From: Thalassobacillus sp043497085
GTDB taxonomy: Bacteria; Bacillota; Bacilli; Bacillales; Halobacillaceae
DNA length: 64,000 nt
Strand: one strand, 5' to 3'
NCBI GenBank assembly: GCA_043497085.1
Contig: JBIEKI010000006.1
The position numbers and the translations under genes were made by a program. Positions 51,373 to 59,105 of the stretch are shown here, in pieces (position 1 is the first letter of the stretch; each line of letters opens with the position of its first letter). The notes under the pieces were generated by a model. It did no database searches and was not told where the DNA came from. It worked only from the letters and a program-made list of their open reading frames with translations.

Positions 51373-53195
51373 TGAGACTGAAACGTATAACTGCGATATT
51401 CATGTCAACAATGCTTGTGCTGCCGACGTTTCTTGTGTCCGCGGAGGCCGATGACGGATCATCATCCGAAAAGAAGGCTCCCAAAGGGAAAGGATCTTAC
51501 TCTGAAAAAAATGAAGTCGTCTACGCGACACTCGATGGCTCCGGCGATCCGAAAGATATGTATGTCGTCAACAATTTTACGATCAAGGAACAGGGTGAAA
51601 TTATTGATCATGGACCATACAGCAGTGTAGAGAACCTTACCGATCTGACGGATATCGAAAAAAATGACAACAACATCGCATTCACGGCAAAAGAAGATGA
51701 GTTTTATTATCAAGGTAACTTGGAAGGTAAGCCATTGCCGTGGGATATCAATGTTTCTTATAAATTAGACGGGAAGAAAATGGCCCCGGAAGAGTTGGCA
51801 GGAAAAGATGGCGATCTGGAAATTCAAATAGATACAGCTAAAAACGAAAAAGGCGAGGAAAGCTTTTTCAAGAATTATCTCCTGCAAATCACCTTGAAAT
51901 TTGATTCGGCTAAGTATAAAAACATCCAGGCAGAAGATGCCACTGTGGCAAGCGCCGGAAAGACCCGGCAAGTGACATTCACGGCGATGCCGGAAAAAGA
52001 AGAGAGTTTCAAAGTAAGTGCGCTCGTATCGGATATGGAAATGGAGGCCATCGAAATCGCGGCCATGCCATCCTCGATGCCGATTGAAAAGCCGGACACC
52101 GGTGATATGAAAAAGGACATGAAATCATTGTCTGATGCCACCGCTGAAATTAATCGCGGTGTCGGAGAACTGGAAAATGGGATTGCGGAACTGAATGATG
52201 GCGTTGCACGCCTGTATGATGGTTCAGCTCAGTATAAAAATGGCATCATCGAGCTGAATAACGGCTCGACCGAATTAGTAGATGGTTCTGCCTCCATTAA
52301 GGCAGCACTGCAAAAAATGAGCGAGTCCGTCAGCGCTGGCTCCGGTGATATGGACATGAGCCAGTTCAAACAGCTTGAAGATGGCCTGCGTCAAATTGCC
52401 GGCGGGTTGAACGAGACAGAGGCCGGGCTTACGAATTTGAAAAATAATTACAGCAAAGCCTATCAGGCACTGGATCAGTCCATCCAATCAATTCCAGCTC
52501 AGAATGTTTCCGTAGAGGAAATCCAGGCCCTGTATGAGAGTGGCGCCGATAAAGCAGTCGTCGACAAACTGGTAGCCAACTATAAAGCGGCGCAAACTAC
52601 GAAACAAACGTATGCGAGTACCAAAGAAGCATTCGCAGCTGTCGAGCCGACTTTAGGAAAAGTATCCGGTTCCTTGAATGAAATGAGCGGGAGTCTGAGT
52701 ACGATGGCGGACAACGTGGCAAACAGCATGGAAAGTAATGATTTCAATGAATCTATGAAACAATTACAGGAAGGACTGCAGTCGCTGTCGTCCAATTATA
52801 ATAGCTTCCATTCCGGGCTGACGGAATATACCGGCGGCGTAAAGCAATTAGCAGGTTCCTATGAGGAAGTTCACGGCGGTATCGAATCCTTGACCAACGG
52901 TACGGATGAACTGGAAAATGGTGCCGGGGAACTTCATAATGGTACAGCAGAGTTAGCGCAACAGACGGCTGACCTTCCTGATCAGTTGCAAAAAGAAATC
53001 GATGAAATGATCAATCAATACGACAAATCCGATTTCGACCCGGTTTCCTTCGTTTCCTCTAAAAATGAAAAAGTAGACACGGTACAATTCGTAATCAAAA
53101 CGGAAAGCATCAAGAAAGAAGAAGAAGAAAAAGAAGAGCCGAAGCAGGAAGAAGATAAAAGCTTCTGGGACCGCTTCCTGGGCTTGTTCAACTAA
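51372..53195 (+). CDS. YhgE-like secreted coiled-coil protein
   Basis: Protein of 607 residues with a signal peptide (MRLKRITAIFMSTMLVLPTF) and an extracytoplasmic region. From about residue 255 there are many short repeats of the ELNDG/ELENG/LYDGS type (GVGELENGIAELNDGVARLYDG; ELENGAGELHNGTAEL), predicted to form long coiled coils, as in the extracellular part of YhgE/Pip and ESX-associated proteins. The C-terminus is acidic (KKEEEEKEEPKQEEDKS) and ends in WDRFLGLF. Translationally joined to the MMPL gene, it is likely its extracellular partner. Confidence 0.82.
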   Translation: MRLKRITAIFMSTMLVLPTFLVSAEADDGSSSEKKAPKGKGSYSEKNEVVYATLDGSGDPKDMYVVNNFTIKEQGEIIDHGPYSSVENLTDLTDIEKNDNNIAFTAKEDEFYYQGNLEGKPLPWDINVSYKLDGKKMAPEELAGKDGDLEIQIDTAKNEKGEESFFKNYLLQITLKFDSAKYKNIQAEDATVASAGKTRQVTFTAMPEKEESFKVSALVSDMEMEAIEIAAMPSSMPIEKPDTGDMKKDMKSLSDATAEINRGVGELENGIAELNDGVARLYDGSAQYKNGIIELNNGSTELVDGSASIKAALQKMSESVSAGSGDMDMSQFKQLEDGLRQIAGGLNETEAGLTNLKNNYSKAYQALDQSIQSIPAQNVSVEEIQALYESGADKAVVDKLVANYKAAQTTKQTYASTKEAFAAVEPTLGKVSGSLNEMSGSLSTMADNVANSMESNDFNESMKQLQEGLQSLSSNYNSFHSGLTEYTGGVKQLAGSYEEVHGGIESLTNGTDELENGAGELHNGTAELAQQTADLPDQLQKEIDEMINQYDKSDFDPVSFVSSKNEKVDTVQFVIKTESIKKEEEEKEEPKQEEDKSFWDRFLGLFN

Positions 53196-53202
53196 CAACA
53201 AA

Positions 53203-53238
53203 AACTTCTCCCATTGTGGAAATGGGGGAAGTTTTTTT
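53203..53238 (+). terminator. Terminator of the MMPL operon
   Basis: AACTTCTCCCA / TGGGGGAAGTT hairpin followed by six T residues. Confidence 0.88.
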
Positions 53239-53263
53239 GCTTGAAGGGGGGAGCAGACAGAAT

Positions 53264-53417
53264 TGTCTAGTATAAGGAGTTGGTGTCTAGTAAAAGGTAA
53301 AGTATGTCTAGTAAGTTTTCCATTTTGTCTAGTAATCCTTCAAAAATGTCCAGTAAACATACCGTATTTTCTAGTAAAGAAGGGATTTTGTATAGTATAG
53401 AAAGAATTTGTCCAGTA
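53264..53417 (+). repeat. Array of eight 9-nt direct repeats at 20-21-bp spacing
   Basis: The motif TGTCTAGTA (variants TGTCCAGTA, TTTCTAGTA, TGTATAGTA) starts at 53264, 53284, 53305, 53326, 53347, 53368, 53389 and 53409. The spacing is 20, 21, 21, 21, 21, 21 and 20 bp; the sequence between units is unrelated. No coding frame passes through it. It is flanked by GGGAGCAG (53249-53256) and CTGCTCCC (53450-53457). Confidence 0.9.
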
Positions 53418-53447
53418 AAAGTCCTGTTTTTAATTCTTACAAAGAAC

Positions 53448-53484
53448 GCCTGCTCCCACTAACTAACAAGGGGGCAGGCTTTTT
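53448..53484 (+). terminator. Terminator downstream of the repeat array
   Basis: GCCTGCTCCC (53448-53457) / GGGGGCAGGC (53470-53479) followed by five T on the plus strand. The minus-strand side has only a weak T-tract, so it mainly ends plus-strand transcription across the array, though it could also serve the convergent ATPase gene. Confidence 0.7.
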
Positions 53485-53495
53485 AAAAAAACAAC

Positions 53496-55385
53496 CTAAA
53501 CAGCGGGCTGCATAACGCCTGGCTTTTCTTTTCGAGGGTGGCCGAAACGCATCAGCCGGATGGCATTGAGGATGACCGCTAGCACGCTTGCCTCGTGGAT
53601 GAACATCCCCGCTGCCAAATGGATATTGCCCATCAGGACGCCAGCCAGCAGCACGGTTACGATTCCGACAGAGAAAAAAGTATTTTGCTTCATGTTTCGG
53701 ATGGTTGCTTTGGCGAGGGCGTAGGCGTGGGCAAACTGGTTAAGTTTGTCAGCCATTAGAACGACATCGGCCGTTTCCATCGCGATGTCGGTGCCACCTG
53801 CTCCCATCGCCAGCCCGATGTCGGCACTTGCTATCGCTGGGGCGTCGTTGATTCCGTCCCCTGCCATTGCGACGGTGTTACCTGCTGTCTTCAATTCCTG
53901 AACAAATGCTGTTTTTTGTTCCGGAAGAAGCTCCGCATGAAATTCTTCGAGTTCGAGCCGGTCCGCTACGAGTTTGGCGGTGTGGCGGTTGTCCCCGGTC
54001 AGCATGATGATCTGTTTCACCCCATTTTTCCGCATGGCAGCCAGTGCTTCGGAGGCATCTTCACGAATCTGGTCAGCGATCGAAAATATACCGGAAAGCT
54101 TTCCATCTACCGCTGCAAATATGGCGGTGTTGCCTGTTCGTTCGCGCTTCAGGGCGTAGTTGTTTATTTCCTCTGTCACCTCGATTTGTTCTTTTTTTAT
54201 CAGTTTCCTGTTGCCAATTGCGAGGCGGTGACTGTCCACAGTGGCAATAATGCCTGCTCCTTTAATGATTTCACCTGTTGCGGCTCCTGTATCTATTTCA
54301 ATTCCCTGCTTCCTTGCTTCCAATATGATCGTTCGGCCGAAATGATGTTCGGAAAGGGTCTCTGCCTGTGCCACCAGTCGGACAAGTTCAGCTTCCTCTA
54401 TACCATTAAATGTTTTTATATTCGTCACTTCTGGTTTTCCTTTTGTTAACGTCCCGGTTTTATCAAAAATAAGCGTATCAACTTTTGACAAACGGTCCAT
54501 GACATCTCCACCTTTGAGGAGCACCCCGTGCTTCGCACCGTTGCCGATACCGGCAACATTGGAAACAGGCGCACCGATCACGAGGGCTCCTGGGCAGGCA
54601 ACCACCAGGAATGTGATGGAGAGGTGGAAGTCGCCGGTCAGCATATATACGAGGACAGCCAATACGACAACACCGGGTGTATAAAAAGCAGCGAAACGGT
54701 CAAGGAACTTCTCTGTCTGTGACTTGGTTTCCTGTGCTTCTTCGACCAGTTCAATGATTTTTGCAAAAACCGTGTCATCCCCTACTTTTTCAGCAACTAC
54801 TTCCATGTAGCCATGATCGACGATTGTACTGCCGAAAACCTGATCGTTCTTTTGTTTGGAGGCGGGGACGGATTCTCCGGTTATGGCAGCCTCATTCAAG
54901 GAAGCCTTGCCGGCAGCAATTTTTCCATCCACCGGTACCTTTCCACCAGAGCGGATGATGATTCTGTCCCCTTGCTGCACTTTTTCCACCGGAATCGTAA
55001 TTTCATTGCCTGCCTGGAGAATGGTTGCTTCCTCAGGTGCCATAGCTACGAGTTCCTTTAAAGAAGAGCGGGTTTTTTCCAGCGTCCGTGCCTCGAGATA
55101 GGCGCCAAAGAGGAAAAGAAAAGTAACAGCAGCCGACTCTACATATTCTCCAATTATCATCGCACCCAAAACAGCAATGGTGACCAGCAGTTCGATGCTG
55201 AAAGCTTTTGCCCATAGTGCCTGGAAAGCCTTAATGCTAATCGGCACACCGGCAAGAAAAGTTGCTGCAATCAATGCAGCCTGCTGCAGATTATGGAAGC
55301 CGGTCAGGTAAGCAGTGACGGCAACAAGCAGAAGCCCCCCAGACCCGGCAGTGATCCAGTTGATTCGTTTATGCACCCACGTCAT
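53496..55385 (-). CDS. Heavy-metal P1B-type ATPase with CPG metal-site motif
   Basis: Protein of 629 residues. It has the phosphorylation motif IFDKTGTLTKG, the actuator TGES in AAITGESVPAS, the P1B histidine in ETLSEHHFGR and the hinge MAGDGINDAPAIA. The membrane metal site reads VVACPGALVIG: CPG instead of CPC, CPH or SPC. The last helix has FIHEASVLAVILNAIRLM, resembling the HEGS/T motif of P1B-4 (Fe/Co) pumps. It has no N-terminal metal domain; a separate HMA protein is encoded 26 bp upstream. The metal cannot be fixed from sequence. Confidence 0.92.
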   Translation of the reverse strand: MTWVHKRINWITAGSGGLLLVAVTAYLTGFHNLQQAALIAATFLAGVPISIKAFQALWAKAFSIELLVTIAVLGAMIIGEYVESAAVTFLFLFGAYLEARTLEKTRSSLKELVAMAPEEATILQAGNEITIPVEKVQQGDRIIIRSGGKVPVDGKIAAGKASLNEAAITGESVPASKQKNDQVFGSTIVDHGYMEVVAEKVGDDTVFAKIIELVEEAQETKSQTEKFLDRFAAFYTPGVVVLAVLVYMLTGDFHLSITFLVVACPGALVIGAPVSNVAGIGNGAKHGVLLKGGDVMDRLSKVDTLIFDKTGTLTKGKPEVTNIKTFNGIEEAELVRLVAQAETLSEHHFGRTIILEARKQGIEIDTGAATGEIIKGAGIIATVDSHRLAIGNRKLIKKEQIEVTEEINNYALKRERTGNTAIFAAVDGKLSGIFSIADQIREDASEALAAMRKNGVKQIIMLTGDNRHTAKLVADRLELEEFHAELLPEQKTAFVQELKTAGNTVAMAGDGINDAPAIASADIGLAMGAGGTDIAMETADVVLMADKLNQFAHAYALAKATIRNMKQNTFFSVGIVTVLLAGVLMGNIHLAAGMFIHEASVLAVILNAIRLMRFGHPRKEKPGVMQPAV

Positions 55386-55411
55386 TATGATCTCTCCTTT
55401 ATAACTAATAG

Positions 55412-55633
55412 TTACGAAACCTTAGTTGAAACAACCGGGTAGCCTAATCCTTCGATGGTCGCTTCCAGCTCGCCGGCACTTACGATAGATTCATCAAATT
55501 GAACTTTAACCTTGCTGGAATGGAACAACACCTTCGCTGCTTGCACACCTTCTATTTTTCCTAAGCTGCCTTCGATTTTTTTAATGCAGGATGGACAAGT
55601 CAGCGGCTCTAATTGTAATTTGATTATTCTCAT
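55412..55633 (-). CDS. HMA-domain metallochaperone, CopZ-like
   Basis: Protein of 73 residues with a ferredoxin-like HMA fold. The metal-binding CxxC lies in LEPLTCPSCIKKIEG, followed by VKVQFDESIVSAGELEATIEGLGY. ATG 55633 follows AAAGGGGAG. It is the first gene of an operon with the P-type ATPase and probably passes metal to it. An FNR-like box lies upstream. Confidence 0.9.
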   Translation of the reverse strand: MRIIKLQLEPLTCPSCIKKIEGSLGKIEGVQAAKVLFHSSKVKVQFDESIVSAGELEATIEGLGYPVVSTKVS

Positions 55634-55664
55634 TTGGAATCTCCCCTTTGCCTGGTATGGTTCA

Positions 55665-55706
55665 AGCATAATCGGTTTCAGGGAAAGGTTCCTTGACGTG
55701 GGTCAA
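55665..55706 (-). promoter_or_regulatory. FNR-like box and -10 of the HMA-ATPase operon
   Basis: TTGACGTGGGTCAA (55693-55706) is a perfect inverted repeat (TTGAC-N4-GTCAA). On the minus strand TATGCT (plus 55665-55670) starts 29.5 bp from the box centre, placing the box near -41.5, the class II activator position. Confidence 0.7.
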
Positions 55707-55757
55707 GAAAAAACAAAAAGTGCCGACCCGTTGTGAAGGAATACATGGGGCAGGCAC

Positions 55758-56477
55758 TTACAGGTTTTGCAATTGATCTTTATCCAGGATGCGGAATCGT
55801 TTAGGATCCATTTTTTTGATTAGACCTTGTGCTTCTAAATCGCCGAGTCTCCGGCTGATCGTTTCCGGGGTGGTACCGAGAAAGGAGGCCAGGTCTTTTT
55901 TATTCATTGGCAAGCGGATCATGTCATTGGCTGAAGCTATTGCCAGGTCTGCCAGATAAAGGGCGAGACGCTTCTCGACGCTTTCAGTGGCAAGGCTGGT
56001 CGTCTGTTTTTCCGATTCTTCCAGCCTTCTGGCATAAGTTCTCAATATTTTCAACGCAATAGAAGGATAGCGCATTAAAAAGTTCTGCAATTCTTTCCGC
56101 TGGATCGTACAAATGGTGACAGGCTCTGTTGCTTCAGCATACGATTCGTGGAGTGATTCACTAAAAAGTGCATACTCCCCGGTGAAATAGCCGGGTTGCA
56201 GAAGACGGACCATCTGTTCTTTCCCGGAATCGGAAATCCGGTAGATACGTACCGAACCTGTGTTGACAATGTATAGCGATTCAGAGGGATCGCCGGCCCG
56301 GTATATGATCTCTCCTTTTTTATAGGAAACAGACCGGATAGCTTCGGTTATCGCGTGCATCTGTTCACGGTCAAGATGATTGAAAATAGGTACCCGGGCG
56401 ACGCACGTATGGCCGGAATCCCCATGATGACAATGCTGGCAGGTCGGCTGAACCCCGGTTTTCTTCATGATATCCAT
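55758..56477 (-). CDS. Crp/Fnr regulator with N-terminal cysteine cluster
   Basis: Protein of 239 residues. Cysteines 13, 16 and 25 (CQHCHHGDSGHTC) precede the cNMP-type sensor barrel (about 35-145, GEIIYRAGDPSESLYIVNTGSVRIY) and a C-terminal HTH (MNKKDLASFLGTTPETISRRLGDL). The cysteines are placed as in oxygen-sensing FNR proteins that carry a 4Fe-4S cluster; another Cys in EPVTICTIQ could be the fourth ligand. ATG 56477 follows GGAGGAAG. FNR-like boxes precede both neighbouring operons, so it is the probable regulator of both. Confidence 0.9.
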   Translation of the reverse strand: MDIMKKTGVQPTCQHCHHGDSGHTCVARVPIFNHLDREQMHAITEAIRSVSYKKGEIIYRAGDPSESLYIVNTGSVRIYRISDSGKEQMVRLLQPGYFTGEYALFSESLHESYAEATEPVTICTIQRKELQNFLMRYPSIALKILRTYARRLEESEKQTTSLATESVEKRLALYLADLAIASANDMIRLPMNKKDLASFLGTTPETISRRLGDLEAQGLIKKMDPKRFRILDKDQLQNL

Positions 56478-56556
56478 CGATACTTCCTCCTTCCATTTTC
56501 TTTCATTATATCATTTTGCAAAAAAAGAAATTCGCTTATAAGTTTTTTGTGAAAAC

Positions 56557-56598
56557 TTGATCTGCGTCAAAGAAATGACAGGTTAAAGCGAGGATACT
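56557..56598 (+). promoter_or_regulatory. FNR-like box and -10 before the small-ORF/UbiA cluster
   Basis: TTGATCTGCGTCAA (56557-56570) matches TTGAT-N4-ATCAA except one base. GATACT (56593-56598) starts 29.5 bp from the box centre, the same distance as in the opposite operon, again class II geometry. Confidence 0.7.
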
Positions 56599-56621
56599 GA
56601 AAGACAAAGGAGGAGATGATC

Positions 56622-56744
56622 ATGGCTGAATTAGTTTTGGAAGTGGAGCGGATGATCAATGAAGGGTTAGGCGGGGGATATATCCTGTACGAGTATGACG
56701 GGCGCAGGCTTGAAAGCCTGGAAGAAGAGGAGGGGAAAGCATGA
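56622..56744 (+). CDS. 40-residue acidic protein, first gene of the FNR-box operon
   Basis: Short ORF: MAELVLEVERMINEGLGGGY, then ILYEYDGRRLESLEEEEGKA. AAAGGAGGAG precedes ATG 56622 at ideal spacing. Its stop overlaps the next start (ATGA at 56741). The FNR-like promoter reads directly into it. No family recognised. Confidence 0.6.
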   Translation: MAELVLEVERMINEGLGGGYILYEYDGRRLESLEEEEGKA

Positions 56745-57058
56745 ACGTCCTCTATCTGCCAGAAGTCCATGCATGGGTTTTGTATGCGGGGATTTTATCA
56801 CTGGTGGCGTCCGTCATTCTCCGCAGCAGGAAAATTTTCGCTCTGGAGATCGTGCTTTTGCCTGGGATGATGGTTTTGCTCGAAGGCTGGATGCTAATCA
56901 TTACTGGATTGGTTCAGCTGATCATCAGTGTCTACTTGCTCTTCCGGTTGCTGCATGCCATCGACCGCAACTACCGGCTTGTGTTAGAGAAAACACACCG
57001 AATTCCGAGAGTAATCACGACAAAAGGCGCAGACGGAGGCCAGTCGTCGTTTTTATAG
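56741..57058 (+). CDS. Membrane protein, unknown
   Basis: Protein of 105 residues with three hydrophobic helices (VLYAGILSLVASVIL; EIVLLPGMMVLLEGW; ITGLVQLIISVYLLFRLL) and a basic C-terminal tail (RLVLEKTHRIPRVITTKG). Translationally coupled to the preceding small ORF and followed 21 bp later by another membrane protein gene. No family recognised. Confidence 0.65.
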   Translation: MNVLYLPEVHAWVLYAGILSLVASVILRSRKIFALEIVLLPGMMVLLEGWMLIITGLVQLIISVYLLFRLLHAIDRNYRLVLEKTHRIPRVITTKGADGGQSSFL

Positions 57059-57079
57059 GAAACAGAAGGAGGGAGGGAA

Positions 57080-57565
57080 ATGCGCGAAGTCGTGCTTGGT
57101 GTCCATATTTTGCTCGGCATCATTTGGGCAGGAGGCATTTTGTTCATTGGCTTGGGCGTATTTCCTGCGGTTGCAAAAATGCCGGTAAGCACACAGCGTG
57201 CAATTCTGCTCCATTTGATGCGACATACGCACCATCTATTCACGCTGTCGGGAGGAGGAGTCATCATCACCGGTATATTACTAGGAACCGTATTCGGCCC
57301 CCTCCACAGCTGGGAGGTCATTCAAACTACCACCTATGGACATCTCTGGCTGGCTGCACTCTCAAGCGGGACATTCGCCTTGTTCTGGGGAGTTTTTGTC
57401 GGTTACCGGGAGATGATGCTCGTGTTTACGGATGATTACCTGTGGAAGGAAGCAGAAAGCGGCGACCGGAAACCCCTGACCCGGGAATTGTTCCGGCTCG
57501 CCGCATTGGAATCGGTGGAAATTCTCGGCTTTTTCGTACTTATTTTTCTCATGGTCCAACTGTAA
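57080..57565 (+). CDS. Four-helix membrane protein with conserved histidines
   Basis: Protein of 161 residues with four helices. Helix 1 is LGVHILLGIIWAGGILFIGL, with a His and Trp as in CopD/DUF2269-type proteins; helix 2 starts after RHTHHLFTLSGGG, and a further His occurs in TTYGHLWLAALSSG. Such His pairs often bind haem or copper, but ligation is inferred. AAGGAGGGAGGG precedes ATG 57080. It lies in the FNR-box cluster with a UbiA-family enzyme. Confidence 0.7.
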   Translation: MREVVLGVHILLGIIWAGGILFIGLGVFPAVAKMPVSTQRAILLHLMRHTHHLFTLSGGGVIITGILLGTVFGPLHSWEVIQTTTYGHLWLAALSSGTFALFWGVFVGYREMMLVFTDDYLWKEAESGDRKPLTRELFRLAALESVEILGFFVLIFLMVQL

Positions 57566-57579
57566 GGAGGTGGGAGCAG

Positions 57580-58503
57580 ATGCGTACATTCAAAACAGCG
57601 GTCCCGTGGCAGGAGAGCAAAACTTACGCCTGCAAGCTGTCCTGGCTGCAGCTAACGCGCCCGATGACGTGGAGCGGAACAATCAGTCCGGTTCTGGCAG
57701 GGAGTCTGTTGGCTGCCAAAGAAGAGGTGTTCCGCTACGAGCTGATGGTGCTTTTGCTTATCGCCGCTCTCTTCGTTCAAAGTGGTGTCAACATGTTCAA
57801 TGATTATTTTGACTTCCAAAATGGCCAGGACAAAGAACGCTGGTGCAAAGCGCAGACCGCCTCTCTGAGCAACTATCCATTCCATCATCACGTGCCATAC
57901 GTGGCGACTGGTCTAATTGCAACAGCTGCCCTGCTTGGATTGTGGCTTGCTGTACTCGTCGGCTGGTGGGTCGCGTTCGTCGGCCTCTTCGGGATTACAG
58001 CTGGTATCGCTTATTCTGCCGGCCGCCATTCCTTAGCATCACATGGGCTTGGCGAGGCAACAGCCGCCCTGTTTCTCGGGATAGCGACAACGCTGCTTGG
58101 TTATAGTGTCCAAACTCAACGCATCAACCTGCCGGTTATCTTCGTTGGGCTGATTTTTGCTCTGCTGATCAGTTCCATGGTGCTGACCAATAACATTCGC
58201 GATATTGAAAAAGACGTGGGATTCCGGAGGACGCTCGCAATGCGGCTTGGACGTCGGAATGCCATCTGGTTATTGAAGCTCCTGTTGGGCGGGGCTTACG
58301 TGGGTGCCATTATTCTCGCAGGTACTGCAGTCGTACCTATGGAAGTGCTTGTCGTCCTGGCTGCTTTACCGATCGCTATCCGTATTCCTCGCTCGTTTCA
58401 TGGAAAACGGCAGGAAGAGCAGCTTGTGATGAAACAGGCCGCCTGGCATCACTGGGCGTTCGGGCTGCTTTTCGGAATGGGGGTGTTCATGGGAGTGTGG
58501 TAA
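57580..58503 (+). CDS. UbiA-family prenyltransferase, MenA-like
   Basis: Membrane prenyltransferase of 307 residues. The two Asp-rich motifs are NMFNDYFDFQNGQD and NNIRDIEKD, with eight or nine helices. It resembles MenA (dihydroxynaphthoate prenyltransferase of menaquinone synthesis), though the loop after motif 1 (KERWCKAQTASLSNYPFHHH) differs from canonical MenA, so another quinone or haem-related acceptor is possible. AAGGAGGTGG precedes ATG 57580. The FNR-box promoter upstream suggests expression at low oxygen. Confidence 0.82.
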   Translation: MRTFKTAVPWQESKTYACKLSWLQLTRPMTWSGTISPVLAGSLLAAKEEVFRYELMVLLLIAALFVQSGVNMFNDYFDFQNGQDKERWCKAQTASLSNYPFHHHVPYVATGLIATAALLGLWLAVLVGWWVAFVGLFGITAGIAYSAGRHSLASHGLGEATAALFLGIATTLLGYSVQTQRINLPVIFVGLIFALLISSMVLTNNIRDIEKDVGFRRTLAMRLGRRNAIWLLKLLLGGAYVGAIILAGTAVVPMEVLVVLAALPIAIRIPRSFHGKRQEEQLVMKQAAWHHWAFGLLFGMGVFMGVW

Positions 58504-58567
58504 AGGTCTTCCAGTTTAGTCTCGATTAAAAGCGAGTCGTTTTCCTGCCTGATAATCAAGGGAAAAA

Positions 58568-58625
58568 GCAGCGTTTATACCATGAAACCCGGGTAGGTCA
58601 CTGGTGATACGCTGCCTTTATTTTT
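58568..58625 (+). terminator. Terminator of the UbiA cluster
   Basis: GCAGCGT (58568-58574) / ACGCTGC (58609-58615) with an imperfect inner stem, then CTTTATTTTT. Confidence 0.7.
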
Positions 58626-58697
58626 GATTACACTAACCGACAATTTAAAATAATGAGTGTATAAAATGAAATTATTAGCTCTTCCCAGAAAGAGTTG

Positions 58698-58726
58698 TTT
58701 ACAAGATTCATAGGTTCCGCTACAAT
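58698..58726 (+). promoter_or_regulatory. Promoter of the cobalamin operon
   Basis: TTTACA (58698-58703), 17 bp, TACAAT (58721-58726), 20 bp before the riboswitch. Confidence 0.8.
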
Positions 58727-58745
58727 AAGATTAATTTCATATCAT

Positions 58746-58867
58746 ACGAACAGGTCCTTAAAGGGAAGCCTTTAAGGTGAAAAGGGGAAGTTGGTGAAAG
58801 TCCAACACGGTCCCGCCACTGTAAGCATTCGTTAGAAGAATGTAAGTCAGGATGCCTGCCTGTTTGT
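58746..58867 (+). promoter_or_regulatory. Cobalamin riboswitch aptamer
   Basis: P1 pairs ACGAACAGG (58746-58754) with CCTGTTTGT (58859-58867). Conserved elements include GGTGAAAGTCCAACACGGTC, CCGCCACTGTAA and the B12 box GTCAGGATGCCTGCC. It controls the downstream cob genes through the terminator at 58951-58982. Confidence 0.95.
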
Positions 58868-58950
58868 CGCAAAGTTTACCCTTCGAGGAAAAAGGGAGGC
58901 TTGTAAGTACGCGGAATTCGTACGCTGTATATTCTGCCTATTTATAGTCA

Positions 58951-58982
58951 CACCTTCCTTTAGAGGAAGGTGTTTTTTTTAC
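58951..58982 (+). terminator. Riboswitch-controlled terminator
   Basis: CACCTTCCT (58951-58959) / AGGAAGGTG (58964-58972) then eight or more T. It lies between the aptamer and cobO and would stop transcription when adenosylcobalamin is bound. Confidence 0.9.
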
Positions 58983-58992
58983 TTTAAGAATG

Positions 58993-59078
58993 TTTAACTT
59001 TGTTAAAGGATTAAAGTATAAGAAAATCTAAGGCTTTCGTCATAAAAACTTGGCGATAAGCCAAGCTTTTCTAATTGC
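58993..59078. repeat. Dispersed repeat, family C, copy 2
   Basis: It matches 24101-24186 from TTTAACTTTGTTAAAGGATT through GCGATAAG. This copy contains a CTTGGCGATAAGCCAAG hairpin. It sits in the cob leader, between the riboswitch terminator and the cobO ribosome binding site. Confidence 0.75.
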
Positions 59079-59105
59079 ACTTGTAAATACTGAGGAGGAG
59101 ATAGG

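Noticed and set aside
53264..53417. CRISPR array
   Set aside because: Repeats are only nine bases with 11-12-bp gaps and no cas genes nearby.
56695..57435. 246-codon plus-strand frame over the small membrane genes
   Set aside because: It overlaps three better frames with ribosome binding sites and has a low-quality, Arg/His-rich composition.
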